Assembly (NCBI GenBank): GCA_030594205.1
Contig: JAUVFR010000006.1
Location: forward strand, 1 to 64,000
Direction: 5' to 3'
DNA length: 64,000 nucleotides
Origin: Methanobacteriota archaeon
GTDB taxonomy: Archaea > Thermoplasmatota > Thermoplasmata > RBG-16-68-12 > JAJISG01
Part shown: positions 24,253 to 32,895 of the stretch, piece after piece
Layout of the letters: every line of letters starts with the position of its first letter
Position numbering within the stretch: the first letter of the stretch is position 1
The notes under the pieces: generated by a model
Database searches by the model: none
Seen by the model: the letters and a program-made list of their open reading frames with translations, nothing else
Told to the model about the DNA's origin: nothing
Translations under genes and position numbers: made by a program

Positions 24253-25815
24253 TCAATCCGGGGAACCCCAGCCGCCCCCACCCGGGGTCTCCACGACGAT
24301 GACGTCGTCCTTTCGGATGCCCATCGTGGTCTTGGAGGGCAGAGGGAGAAGGGTCCCGCCCCGGAGGAGGGAATTTCGACCTGGGGTCCCATCCGAACCC
24401 CCTCGAATCCCCCTCGGAGGAAACCGTCGGCGGTCGGAGATGAGAGAGACCGTTCCGCGCTCTCCCAGGAAGCGGACGGAACGAACGATGCCCATCCCCC
24501 CGCGAAATCGGCCGTCCCCCCCAGATCCGGGACGCAGGCGATACGCTTCCACCCGAAGGGGGTACGAGGTTTCGAGGGCCTCCACCGGCGTGTTCAGGGT
24601 GTTCGTCATGTGCGTCTGTACCCCGCTCATGCCATCCCGGAAGGGGAGTGCCCCCTCGCCGCCCCCAATCGTCTCGTAGTATGCGAACTCCCCGTCCCCC
24701 CTCCGTCCGCCAAGAAGCAGGTTGTTCATAGTTCCCTGCGACTGGGCAGGCACGACCTCGGGGAAGGCCTCCGCAAACGCCTTCAGCAGAACATCCACGA
24801 TCCGCTGGGAGGTCTCCACGTTCCCTGCGGCCACCGCCGCGGGCTTCCGGGGGTTCAACAGCGAATCTTCGGGTGCCACGATCCGGAGGGGCCGATAGCA
24901 CCCCTGGTTCGGGGGTGCGGTCGGGTCTGTGAGGGTCCGCAGGACATAGTACGCGCTGGCCAAGGTGACCGCATACGGCGCATTCACGTTCCCCGCCGAC
25001 ATTTCGGCCGTTCCCGTGAAGTCGACGGTCACGGCATCCCCCACCAGCTTGACTCGGACCCGCAGGGGAAGGGGTTCATCCATGACCCCGTCATCGTCGA
25101 GCTGGTCCTCCGCATCGTAGGTCCCGTCAGGCGCGGTCCTCAGGGCCCTGCGGACCCGGCGTTCGCTGTAGGCCAGGATCTCGTCGGCGAACTCCTCGAA
25201 GGCCGGTCGGCCGTACTTCGTTAGGTACGCACGGAAGCGGCGATCGCCCGTGTTGTTGGCGGCCACCTGAGCGCGCAAATCCCCCATCCGCTCTCGGGGA
25301 TCTCGCATTCCCTTGCGAACGCGCTCCTGCACGAGGGGATCCATGCGTCCTCGAAGAAGGAACTTCTGAGGCGAGAGAACGACGCCCTCTTCGAAGAGCG
25401 TGCGGCTGCCCGTCGGCATGGAACCGGGCGCGATCCCCCCAACGTCGGCGTGATGGGCCTTGTTGGCGGTGTACCCGACCAGATCGTCCTTCCAGAAGAC
25501 GGGTTTGATCAGGGTGATGTCGTTCAGGTGCGAACCCCCCCTGTAGGGGTCGTTCAGGATGACCTGATCCCCCTCTTCTAGAGGCTCCCGAAGGAAGTCC
25601 CGGATGGCCCGGATGGCGAGGGGCATGGAACCGAGATGGACGGGGATGTGCTCTGCCTGGGCCACCATCCGGCCGTGGGCGTCGAAGATGGCGCAACTCG
25701 CGTCCATCCGTTCCTTGATGTTGGGGGAGTAGGAGGTCCTCCGGAGGACCTGTCCCATCTCCTCAGGAACAAAGGTGAATGCATTTTTCATGACCTCGAG
25801 GGAAACCGGGTCCAT
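24253..25815 (-). CDS. hyuB: hydantoinase B/oxoprolinase family protein
   Basis: Large partner of the HyuA subunit in ATP-dependent ring opening of hydantoins or 5-oxoproline-like compounds. The ATG at 25815 overlaps the hyuA stop and starts MDPVSLEVMKNAFTFVPEEM, the family N terminus. Further signatures are NDPYRGGSHLNDITLIKPVF, TANKAHHADVGG, GNVETSQRIVDVLLKA and the closing GGGGWGSPD. The length (520 residues) is normal for the family. The exact substrate is undetermined; relatives include acetone and acetophenone carboxylase subunits. Confidence 0.9.
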   Translation of the reverse strand: MDPVSLEVMKNAFTFVPEEMGQVLRRTSYSPNIKERMDASCAIFDAHGRMVAQAEHIPVHLGSMPLAIRAIRDFLREPLEEGDQVILNDPYRGGSHLNDITLIKPVFWKDDLVGYTANKAHHADVGGIAPGSMPTGSRTLFEEGVVLSPQKFLLRGRMDPLVQERVRKGMRDPRERMGDLRAQVAANNTGDRRFRAYLTKYGRPAFEEFADEILAYSERRVRRALRTAPDGTYDAEDQLDDDGVMDEPLPLRVRVKLVGDAVTVDFTGTAEMSAGNVNAPYAVTLASAYYVLRTLTDPTAPPNQGCYRPLRIVAPEDSLLNPRKPAAVAAGNVETSQRIVDVLLKAFAEAFPEVVPAQSQGTMNNLLLGGRRGDGEFAYYETIGGGEGALPFRDGMSGVQTHMTNTLNTPVEALETSYPLRVEAYRLRPGSGGDGRFRGGMGIVRSVRFLGERGTVSLISDRRRFPPRGIRGGSDGTPGRNSLLRGGTLLPLPSKTTMGIRKDDVIVVETPGGGGWGSPD

Positions 25816-27743
25816 CAGCTCACCCGGATGCGGAGGCATCCCTGCTCGTCTACCGAAACGGAGGTCCCGGGATCGACGACGGTCGTGGCCGTCTCTTCCT
25901 CCACGATCAATGGCCCTTTCCGTTTCGTGCCCGGGGGGGGGCGTCCGGTGAGAACGGGCGTCGGCGTCCGACTCCCGGCGAAGAGGACCTCCCGACTCCC
26001 TTCGGATCCCCCCTTGCCGCCCGGTAGCTTCGGACTGGGCCGATCCCGCCGGACCACGGCGGCAAGGCGGACATTCACGACCTCGAGGGACTCGTCCCTG
26101 CTCGCATAGCCAAATCGCGCCTCGTGGCTCCGATGAAACCGGGCCCTCAGGTTCTCCCCGTGGGGCACGTTGATCTCGTAACTCTGGCCCAAATAGCGAA
26201 GGTCCAGAGACCGGAGCATGAGCGCCGTTTCGGGAATTCCGGAGGCAGACAGCTCCTCCTCGGCCTTTCGCTTTAGCTCCGCGAAGGCCGCCTCCACCGC
26301 CTCCTCGGACCCCTCCAGCGGCCGAAGGACCGATCGCCCGTAGTCGAGGCGGAAGTCCGAGAGGAGGATGCCATAGGCGGAGAAGGCGCCCGGGAGAGGA
26401 GGAACGACGACCTCGGGAATCTCCATCTCCCGCGCCACCTCGACCGCATGCATCGGTCCCGCCCCGCCGTAGGCGATCAGGACGAAGTCCCGAGGATCGA
26501 ACCCTCGCCGTGCGAGGGCCACCGCGGCCGCTCGGACCATGGTGGAGACGACGACCCTCTGGACACCGGCTAATCCCTCCTCGAACCCCAAGTCCAAGGA
26601 CTCGAAGAGCCGGCCCAAGCCCCGTCTTGCCCGCGCGGTGTCGAGAGCCATCTGGCCCCCAATCAGCGTCGGACCCAAGAAGCCGGCGAGGAGGTCCGCA
26701 TCCGTCAGGGTCGGGATCGTTCCCCCTCGATTGTAGCAGAGGGGGCCGGGCTCCGCTCCGGCGCTCTGAGGCCCAACGCGCAAGGCACCGCCCTCGTCCT
26801 TCCAGGCCTCCGATCCCCCGCCCGCACCGATGGTCGTGATGTCAAGGACCGGTAAGGCGAGGGGGTACCCACCGATCGTAGCCTCGGTTGTCCAGGTGGG
26901 TTCTCCTTCTTGGATGGGTGAAATGTCCGTGCTGGTCCCGCCCATATCGAGGGTGAGCACGTTGGGGAGGCCGAGGGAGTCAGCCAGATACTTCGCTCCG
27001 GCGACCCCGCCGGCAGGCCCCGAAAGGAGGGCCTCCACGGGCCGTGTCAGGAGGCTCTCGGCCAATCGGAGCCCCCCATTGGAGCGCATGACCCAGAGGG
27101 GGCGAGAGAGGCGTGTCGTAAGGTCGTCAAGGTAGGACCGGACGATCGGGCCAATCAACGCGTCGAGGGCGGTCGTCGAGGTCCTCTCGAACTCCCGAAA
27201 CTCCGGAAGCACATCCGAGGAGAGGGAGACGGAGAAGTGGGACGCGAGGACGCGCCGGACCAAGGATTCGTGCTCTGGGTTGAGGAAGGAGAACAGCAGG
27301 CTAACGGCCACGGACTCGATGCCCCTTGCCTGCAACTGCGGCACCAGCGCCTCCACATCGTTCTCCGTCAGCGTTTTGAGAACGGTGCCCGCCGCGTCCA
27401 CCCGCTCCGGCAGTCCGAAAGTCGCGGCACGGGGCACAAGGGGTACCGGTCTGATGGCGCGGAAGTCGTAGAGACGGGGCCGGTTCTGCCGCCCGATGAT
27501 CAGGAGGTCCTCAAATCCCTCCGTGGTCACGAGGGCCGTCGGACTCCCCTTCCCCTCGAGGACAGCATTGGTGGCGATGGTCGTCCCGTGCCCCAGGACA
27601 CCCACATCGAGGGGACGGAGGCCCTCCAGAAGCACGTCCTGCGGTCGATCTGGAGACGACGGGAGTTTGAAGGCCTCTAGCTTCCCCGCCTTCATGACGA
27701 CGAAGTCAGTGAAGGTACCCCCTACGTCGACGGCGGCGTCCAC
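25815..27743 (-). CDS. hyuA: hydantoinase A/oxoprolinase family protein
   Basis: ATP-binding subunit of the same enzyme, 642 residues from a GTG start. The actin-like ATPase fold is indicated by AVDVGGTFTDFVVM at the N terminus, the LTLDMGGTSTDI motif, and IGAGGGSEAW. GYASRDESLEVVNVRL and the closing IVEEETATTVVDPG match the hydantoinase/oxoprolinase C-terminal domain. The stop overlaps the hyuB start. Upstream, between this gene and the likely promoter near 28100, lies a broken trpB2 remnant. Confidence 0.91.
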   Translation of the reverse strand: MDAAVDVGGTFTDFVVMKAGKLEAFKLPSSPDRPQDVLLEGLRPLDVGVLGHGTTIATNAVLEGKGSPTALVTTEGFEDLLIIGRQNRPRLYDFRAIRPVPLVPRAATFGLPERVDAAGTVLKTLTENDVEALVPQLQARGIESVAVSLLFSFLNPEHESLVRRVLASHFSVSLSSDVLPEFREFERTSTTALDALIGPIVRSYLDDLTTRLSRPLWVMRSNGGLRLAESLLTRPVEALLSGPAGGVAGAKYLADSLGLPNVLTLDMGGTSTDISPIQEGEPTWTTEATIGGYPLALPVLDITTIGAGGGSEAWKDEGGALRVGPQSAGAEPGPLCYNRGGTIPTLTDADLLAGFLGPTLIGGQMALDTARARRGLGRLFESLDLGFEEGLAGVQRVVVSTMVRAAAVALARRGFDPRDFVLIAYGGAGPMHAVEVAREMEIPEVVVPPLPGAFSAYGILLSDFRLDYGRSVLRPLEGSEEAVEAAFAELKRKAEEELSASGIPETALMLRSLDLRYLGQSYEINVPHGENLRARFHRSHEARFGYASRDESLEVVNVRLAAVVRRDRPSPKLPGGKGGSEGSREVLFAGSRTPTPVLTGRPPPGTKRKGPLIVEEETATTVVDPGTSVSVDEQGCLRIRVS

Positions 27744-27800
27744 CCTCGATGGAAGGTCGCCGCGCTAAAAACCCCTAGGGAAACGGACGCCGAGCGGAGA

Positions 27801-28093
27801 TCAGGCCACCTCCAGCCGCTGCGCGCGGTGGAGGGGAGGGGGGCGTCCCAGACGAACGTAGGCCTCCCGGACCTCGCCTGGGATGTCGATTTGGCAATCA
27901 AGGAGACCTCTTGCTGGATGAGCTCTCCCGGGAAGAGGGGAGTCAGCGCCTCGGGACCGATGGGCTCCTTCGTCGCTGGGTCCACGGGAGGGGGCAAAGG
28001 CTCGGGAAGGTCAGCGACGATGTTGTACCAACGACGCGGGACGTCGTCGACCGTGAGCAGGACCTTACAATGGCCGTTCTCCAGGACCGCCAT
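27801..28093 (-). pseudogene. trpB2: remnant of tryptophan synthase beta chain 2 (trpB2), N-terminal part only
   Basis: From the ATG at 28093 the frame reads VLLTVDDVPRRWYNIVADLP and PEPLPPPV, then PIGPEALTPLF and ELIQQEV, which are the characteristic N terminus of the TrpB2 branch of tryptophan synthase beta chains. Near 27892-27905 the frame breaks; the +1 frame continues as QIDIPGEVREAYVRLGRP. A second break at the G/C run near 27831-27843 leads to PLHRAQRLEVA and then a stop. Only about 100 of the usual 420-450 residues remain, and the catalytic core with its lysine is gone. This is a decayed gene, not a functional enzyme. Confidence 0.8.
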
Positions 28094-28230
28094 ATGTAGC
28101 AAGATACGATACACTGTATAACATTAATGAACACTGACGCTCGTGAATATACATTTAGAGAGGGTCAGGCGCATCACCTAGGAACGGCGGGGTTATCTAG
28201 TCATGTACGACTTGGTTCATTGGTGTTTCC

Positions 28231-28731
28231 ATGTGGGGCAAGATTCGACGCTACTTCGAGAAGTTTCCGGCCCAGGCCCGCGTGGCGCAACGGATGCTCT
28301 CGTACGGTTTCCGAGTGAAGGGAGACCGCGTCTACTGCGGGGACGTGGCCGTGGCCGAGACGGCCCTCGGGCGCGCGGTCGGGGTGGATCGTCGTGTCGT
28401 ATCGGCCACCATCCGGACGATCCGGAAGTATCCGGAACTCTCTCGCATCTTTCGTCGTCTCCGGCCGGTGGCCCACCTCCGAGAAGTCGCACCCGTGATG
28501 GGGTGGGGGGCCATCGAGATTGTTCCGAACGACGCGCTGGTGCCAGGCATCCTCGCCGGGGTCTCCTCCATCATTGCGCGGGCCTCGATTAGCATTCGCC
28601 AGGTCATCGTCGATGATCCGGAGGTGGTGGACGAGCCGCGGGGTTTCATCATCACGGATGCCCCCGTCCCGAGCGAGCTTCTACCGGCCATGAAGGCGGT
28701 CGAGGGCGTGCAGGGCGTCGTCCTGTACTGA
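28231..28731 (+). CDS. amino-acid metabolism regulator with HTH and ACT-like domain (COG2150 type)
   Basis: A 166-residue predicted transcription regulator. Residues 1-70 form a helix-turn-helix region (RVAQRMLSYGFRVKGDRVYC, ALGRAVGVDRRVVSATIRTI), and the C-terminal part (AIEIVPNDALVPGILAGVSS to VVDEPRGFIITDAPVPSELL) has the pattern of an ACT-like ligand-binding domain. Homologues are annotated as regulators of amino acid metabolism. It is transcribed away from the trpB2 remnant across a gap of about 135 bases that is distinctly AT-rich and probably holds both promoters. Ligand and targets are not known. Confidence 0.78.
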   Translation: MWGKIRRYFEKFPAQARVAQRMLSYGFRVKGDRVYCGDVAVAETALGRAVGVDRRVVSATIRTIRKYPELSRIFRRLRPVAHLREVAPVMGWGAIEIVPNDALVPGILAGVSSIIARASISIRQVIVDDPEVVDEPRGFIITDAPVPSELLPAMKAVEGVQGVVLY

Positions 28732-28775
28732 GACTGAGCGGCCGTTTAGAGCGGGAGAGGATGTCCACGCATGGC

Positions 28776-29198
28776 TCAGCGAGGTCGCTGCGCCCCGCGA
28801 AGGACCACCTCCGTGCGCATGCACCGATCTTGAATGACCTTCAGCCCGGCCCGGCGGGCCTTCGCGGCGGCCTCCTCGTGCCGGATGCCAGACTGCATCC
28901 AGATGACGCGGGCCTCCGTCTCCAGCGCCTCGTCCACGATGCGGGGAACGTCGTCCGAGGGACGGAAGATCTCCACGATGTCGATGGGAAAGGGGATCTC
29001 CTCCAGCCGGGGGTACGCCTTCTCCCCCAAGACTTCGTCTGCAAAGGGATTCACGGGAACGATCCGGTAACCGTTCTCCTTAAGGAAACGAGGCACCGAG
29101 TGGGCGTCCTTCATCGGGTTCCGAGAGAGGCCAACGACGGCCACGATCTTGTATGTCCCCAGGATTTCCCCGATTTCGTCCACCTGGGAGGAGGTCAC
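28776..29198 (-). CDS. CoA-binding domain protein (YccU-like)
   Basis: A 140-residue Rossmann-fold protein. TYKIVAVVGLSRNPMKDAHS, FLKENGYRIVPVNPFADEVL and IPFPIDIVEIFRP are typical of the CoA_binding_2/YccU family, as is VIWMQSGIRHEEAAAKARRA near the C terminus. Related domains bind the ADP part of CoA in succinyl-CoA synthetase; stand-alone members have no settled role. It lies convergent to the ACT regulator with 44 bases between them. Confidence 0.86.
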   Translation of the reverse strand: MTSSQVDEIGEILGTYKIVAVVGLSRNPMKDAHSVPRFLKENGYRIVPVNPFADEVLGEKAYPRLEEIPFPIDIVEIFRPSDDVPRIVDEALETEARVIWMQSGIRHEEAAAKARRAGLKVIQDRCMRTEVVLRGAQRPR

Positions 29199-29262
29199 CG
29201 GTCATCAGACCGCCCTGCGGCTTCATATGCCTTACAGGTCCCGGCCTCACCTCGAGCCGGAG

Positions 29263-32200
29263 CTACCGGCGCCGCCACAGGAGGATTCCTACGACCAAGG
29301 CAACGATTACGACGCCTCCCAAGATGGCGGCGAGGATCAGGGGCGGGATCCCAAAGAGCCCAGGCGGCAACACAACGGTCACCGTGACCGTGTCCGTTCC
29401 TTCGTTCCCGGCCCCGTCCACGACCGTCAGAGTGACGGTGTACTCGCCAGGCGTACTGAATGCGTAAGTCGGGTTCACCGCGTAGAGCGTCACGCTGCCT
29501 CCGTCCTGGAAGGTCCAGGTGTAGTTGGTGACGCCGACGTTGTCGGAGGAGCCGGAACCGTCGAAGGTGACAACAGCTTCGACCTCGACGGTCTGGTCGG
29601 GGCCTGCATCGGCGGCCGGGGACGTTGTATCGAGTACGGTGACAGTCAGCGCATCGGTGGCTGTGTTGCCCGCCGCATCCACGATCGTCAGCGTGACGGT
29701 GTACGAACCGGGGTCACTGAAGGCATAGGTCGGGTCCACCGCGTAGAGCGTCACGCTGCCTCCGTCCTGGAAGGTCCAGGTGTAGTTGGTGACGCCGATG
29801 TTGTCGGAGGAGCCGGAACCGTCGAAGGTGACGAGCGTGTCCTCATTCACTGTCTGGTCGGGGCCTGCATCGGCGATGGGATCGGTAGCATCGCTGACCG
29901 TGATCGTCACGGTGTCGGCATCGGTGTTGGAATCAAAGTCCGTGACTGTCAGGGTCACGACGAAGACTCCCGGAGTCGCGAACATATACGATGGGGTTTC
30001 CCCGGTGAGCGTCTGGGCAGTGCCATCGGTGAAGGTCCACGTATGGTTGACAATCCCGACGTTGTCCGACGAGCTCGATCCATCGAACTGGACCAACGTA
30101 CCTTCATCCACCGTCTGATCCGGGCCTGCGTTGGCTACTGGGGGCTCGGTGTCGAGGGTGACGTTGACCCACATGGTATCCGAGTCGGTGTTCAGGGCGC
30201 CGTCGGCCACCTCAAGAGTCACCAAGTAATCCCCGCCTACGTTGAACGTGTAGGAGGGCATTTCCCCGTAGAGGGTCTCCGTACCGCTCGCCTGGAAGGT
30301 CCACGTGTAGTTGGTGATGCCGACGTTGTCGGAGGAGCCGGAGCCGTCGAAGGTGACCAACGTGCCTGGAGGCACGGGTTGATCCGGCCCTGCGTTTGCG
30401 CTGGGAGGCGCGTTATCGACGTCCAGGAACGTCCAGTTCTGCCCGTAGTTGTCCCCGTAGTCCCAGGCCTGAAGCCAGAGTCCGTGTGTCCCGCTCGGAA
30501 TCATATCGTCTCGGATGAAAGTCAGATTGACGATGGAGAACCAGCTCCCATACACCACGCTCATGCCGATGACGTTGTCGAAGTCGTCCAAGGTGTACAC
30601 CATAAAGCCGGTCCGGAATTCCCCGGTCGGATCTGCGGGAACGGGCTCCGGGGAACCGCCGAGTCCCATGAGCTCAAGGGCGCCCGTCGTCTGAGAGAAG
30701 AGGACCTGCGCCCCGACGGGAATCGGGCTGGAGGCGTTCCGGTACTCTCCAGACACGATATGCCATGGGAGCTGCATGCCGAAGAAGGACAGTGTGACCC
30801 ACTCCCGCCCGGAGGTGTTCCCCATTCTACCGGCAGCGACCTGCGCGTCCCAGGAGAGGGCAACATCCCATAGCCCGGGCGAGGTCTCGACGACTTGATA
30901 GTCCGTCTCGGGGAAGGTTGACAGGAGGGTGAAGTTCCGTTCGCCAGCAGTGGCATTGCGAAGGGCGAGCACCGACAGCGCGACGCGCTCTAGCCATGTT
31001 TCGTTGATGGTCGCGGTCACCAGGGCCGGGTTGTTCACACTCACATTCACGGCAGGGGCCGCACCGAAGGCCGTGACGTTCGGACTCGTAGTGTCGATAT
31101 CCAGGACCAAGTCGATCGAGAGGGTCTCCCCGCCCCCGATGGTGAAATTCGTGGAGTTGGTCCCATGGCCCATCGCGCGGGCGAAGAGAGTTAGGCTCGC
31201 CGGTACCACGTTCATGGCGTAGAACCCTGTCCCGTCCGTGAAGGTCTCGTTGAACCAAGCCCCGAAACCACTCGCCCGCACGCTCGCGCCAACGATCACG
31301 CCGATGGTGTCGTTCACATACCCCTGAACCGTGGCATTCTCGGGGAGATCCGGGTACATGGTGAAGTTGAACCAGTTCACACCGACCGCGAGAGTGAGAT
31401 CGGTCTCAAACAACTGGTAGCCGCCGACGGAGGCATCCATCTCGGTGGGACCGGAGCCGAAGTCGATCTCGTAGTACCCTGTGGCGTTGGAGTTGGATTG
31501 GGCGCTGAGGGGTTCCTGGCCCAGCTGGATGAAGACCCCACCCAGAGGCGCGCTTGTGATGACGTCCGTTACGAATCCCTTGAGGACGGCGTCCTCTGGG
31601 GCCAAGGTGAGGTTGACCCACAAGGTCTCGCCGTCGGCGATGGTGATGAACGTCATATTCAGCAGGTAACCCGACGCCTGGGCCCCCACGAACAAGGTAC
31701 CGACGATGGTCCGCATCTCGTAGTAACCGGACGCGTTGGTGGACGTGAAGTTGGAGGGACCCTCATCGAGATCGCCGACGAACACCTGTGCCCCGTCAAT
31801 GCCCAACGCCGTAGCTTCGTCGGTGATGTATCCCTTCACGGTCGCGGTTGTCGGCCTGAGCGTGAAGTTCTCCCAGCGGGTCTCGTTGACGCCAATGGAC
31901 ACCGATCGGCTGGCGGTGCCAAAGCCGTTGGCCGAAACACCCAACTCCCAGGAGCCTTGGAAGACGTTGATTGTGTAGTAGCCAGTCGCATTCGTGTTGG
32001 TGCTGTTGCCGAACCCCTGGACGCTGGCGAAGACGGTTGCGTTGTCGATGGGCGCCCCTGTGCCATTCACCGTGACGTAACCCTGGATCGTCGAGGTCTC
32101 CGGCGGGAACGGGTCCAGGGCCATGTCGACCCACACCGTCTCCCCGCTACCCACCGTGAATGTCGTCTGGTTTGGCAGGTAGCCCGCCGCTTCCGACTGC

Positions 32201-32754
32201 AGCATGTAATCGCCCGGGATGATCGCCATATCGTAGGCGCCCGATCCATCGATCTCGCTGAAGTTCACGTAGTCTGGCTCCATCGCCGGCGGAGTGAGCG
32301 CGAGCATCATGCCGTCGATGACCGGGTTTGAGGTCGTGCTGTCGGTCACGTTTCCACGGACTCGAGCGGTCTGAGCGGGAGCGGAGTCAAGGGAAACGTC
32401 CTTCACGGTATCCCCGGTGATCAGCAAAGACACTTCGAGGAAGAGGTAGTATTGGCCGTGGGCCACGGCGAAGAGGAAATCGCCGGCGGGCAGGGTCATG
32501 GTATAATTCCCGTTGGCGTCCGTGAGGGTCTCATTCAGATAGGCGACGGAATTACCCTCGACGTGGATGAGCGCGTCGGCGATGGGCCCCGAGGTGCTGT
32601 TGTCCGTCACCTGACCCGAGATGACAGGGTCTCCTGGGTCCGCAAGAACCGTCGGGGACGTGACGACGGCAAAGGCCGCCATGAACACGGCTCCGAAGAG
32701 AACGATCACGAGAAAGTGTACGCTTAGTCTACGAGTCTCAGCCGAGGATCCCAT
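29263..32754 (-). CDS. large secreted, membrane-anchored surface protein with regulatory-like and PKD repeats
   Basis: About 1163 residues from the ATG at 32754; an ATG five codons upstream is the alternative. An N-terminal signal peptide (hydrophobic stretch at about residues 13-36, then LADPGDP) is followed by six carboxypeptidase-regulatory-like beta domains, each opening with a GxVTD-type motif, then a region with KIEWD-free unique sequence, then four PKD domains of about 87-90 residues (each with AGPDQ..., FDGSGSSDN and YTWTF). A single membrane helix near the C terminus with RRR after it anchors the protein outside. Such architecture suggests a cell-surface or S-layer-like adhesion role, which is inference. 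Confidence 0.88.
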   Translation of the reverse strand: MGSSAETRRLSVHFLVIVLFGAVFMAAFAVVTSPTVLADPGDPVISGQVTDNSTSGPIADALIHVEGNSVAYLNETLTDANGNYTMTLPAGDFLFAVAHGQYYLFLEVSLLITGDTVKDVSLDSAPAQTARVRGNVTDSTTSNPVIDGMMLALTPPAMEPDYVNFSEIDGSGAYDMAIIPGDYMLQSEAAGYLPNQTTFTVGSGETVWVDMALDPFPPETSTIQGYVTVNGTGAPIDNATVFASVQGFGNSTNTNATGYYTINVFQGSWELGVSANGFGTASRSVSIGVNETRWENFTLRPTTATVKGYITDEATALGIDGAQVFVGDLDEGPSNFTSTNASGYYEMRTIVGTLFVGAQASGYLLNMTFITIADGETLWVNLTLAPEDAVLKGFVTDVITSAPLGGVFIQLGQEPLSAQSNSNATGYYEIDFGSGPTEMDASVGGYQLFETDLTLAVGVNWFNFTMYPDLPENATVQGYVNDTIGVIVGASVRASGFGAWFNETFTDGTGFYAMNVVPASLTLFARAMGHGTNSTNFTIGGGETLSIDLVLDIDTTSPNVTAFGAAPAVNVSVNNPALVTATINETWLERVALSVLALRNATAGERNFTLLSTFPETDYQVVETSPGLWDVALSWDAQVAAGRMGNTSGREWVTLSFFGMQLPWHIVSGEYRNASSPIPVGAQVLFSQTTGALELMGLGGSPEPVPADPTGEFRTGFMVYTLDDFDNVIGMSVVYGSWFSIVNLTFIRDDMIPSGTHGLWLQAWDYGDNYGQNWTFLDVDNAPPSANAGPDQPVPPGTLVTFDGSGSSDNVGITNYTWTFQASGTETLYGEMPSYTFNVGGDYLVTLEVADGALNTDSDTMWVNVTLDTEPPVANAGPDQTVDEGTLVQFDGSSSSDNVGIVNHTWTFTDGTAQTLTGETPSYMFATPGVFVVTLTVTDFDSNTDADTVTITVSDATDPIADAGPDQTVNEDTLVTFDGSGSSDNIGVTNYTWTFQDGGSVTLYAVDPTYAFSDPGSYTVTLTIVDAAGNTATDALTVTVLDTTSPAADAGPDQTVEVEAVVTFDGSGSSDNVGVTNYTWTFQDGGSVTLYAVNPTYAFSTPGEYTVTLTVVDGAGNEGTDTVTVTVVLPPGLFGIPPLILAAILGGVVIVALVVGILLWRRR
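29476..29832. repeat. near-identical 96-base repeats in the PKD region
   Basis: Positions 29476-29571 and 29737-29832 differ by only about one or two bases over 96 bases, with a period of 261 bases (87 codons). A third, more diverged copy lies around 30292-30359. The identity at DNA level points to recent duplication or gene conversion of PKD units. Confidence 0.85.
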
Positions 32755-32864
32755 CCTGACTTCCTCCAAGAATTACTCAGCCGCCCCTCAACGTCATCGG
32801 CTATTAAAGGTAGGCTATATACTCAGGCACAGGCAGGCTCCCCGGCCCCTCCCCTCGTTGGTGG

Positions 32865-32873
32865 ATTTATGTA
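32865..32873 (+). promoter_or_regulatory. TATA-like box for the DHH/RecJ-like gene
   Basis: The sequence atttatgta ends 22 bases before the GTG at 32896, predicting a leaderless transcript. Further AT-rich motifs around 32805-32820 probably serve the divergent surface-protein gene. Confidence 0.5.
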
Positions 32874-32895
32874 CGCCGATAGCCCATAGTCCACC

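Noticed and set aside
27722-28114. An intact 130-codon minus-strand gene upstream of hyuA
   Set aside because: Its first part is clearly TrpB2, but the similarity moves to another frame twice and then stops, so it is a remnant.
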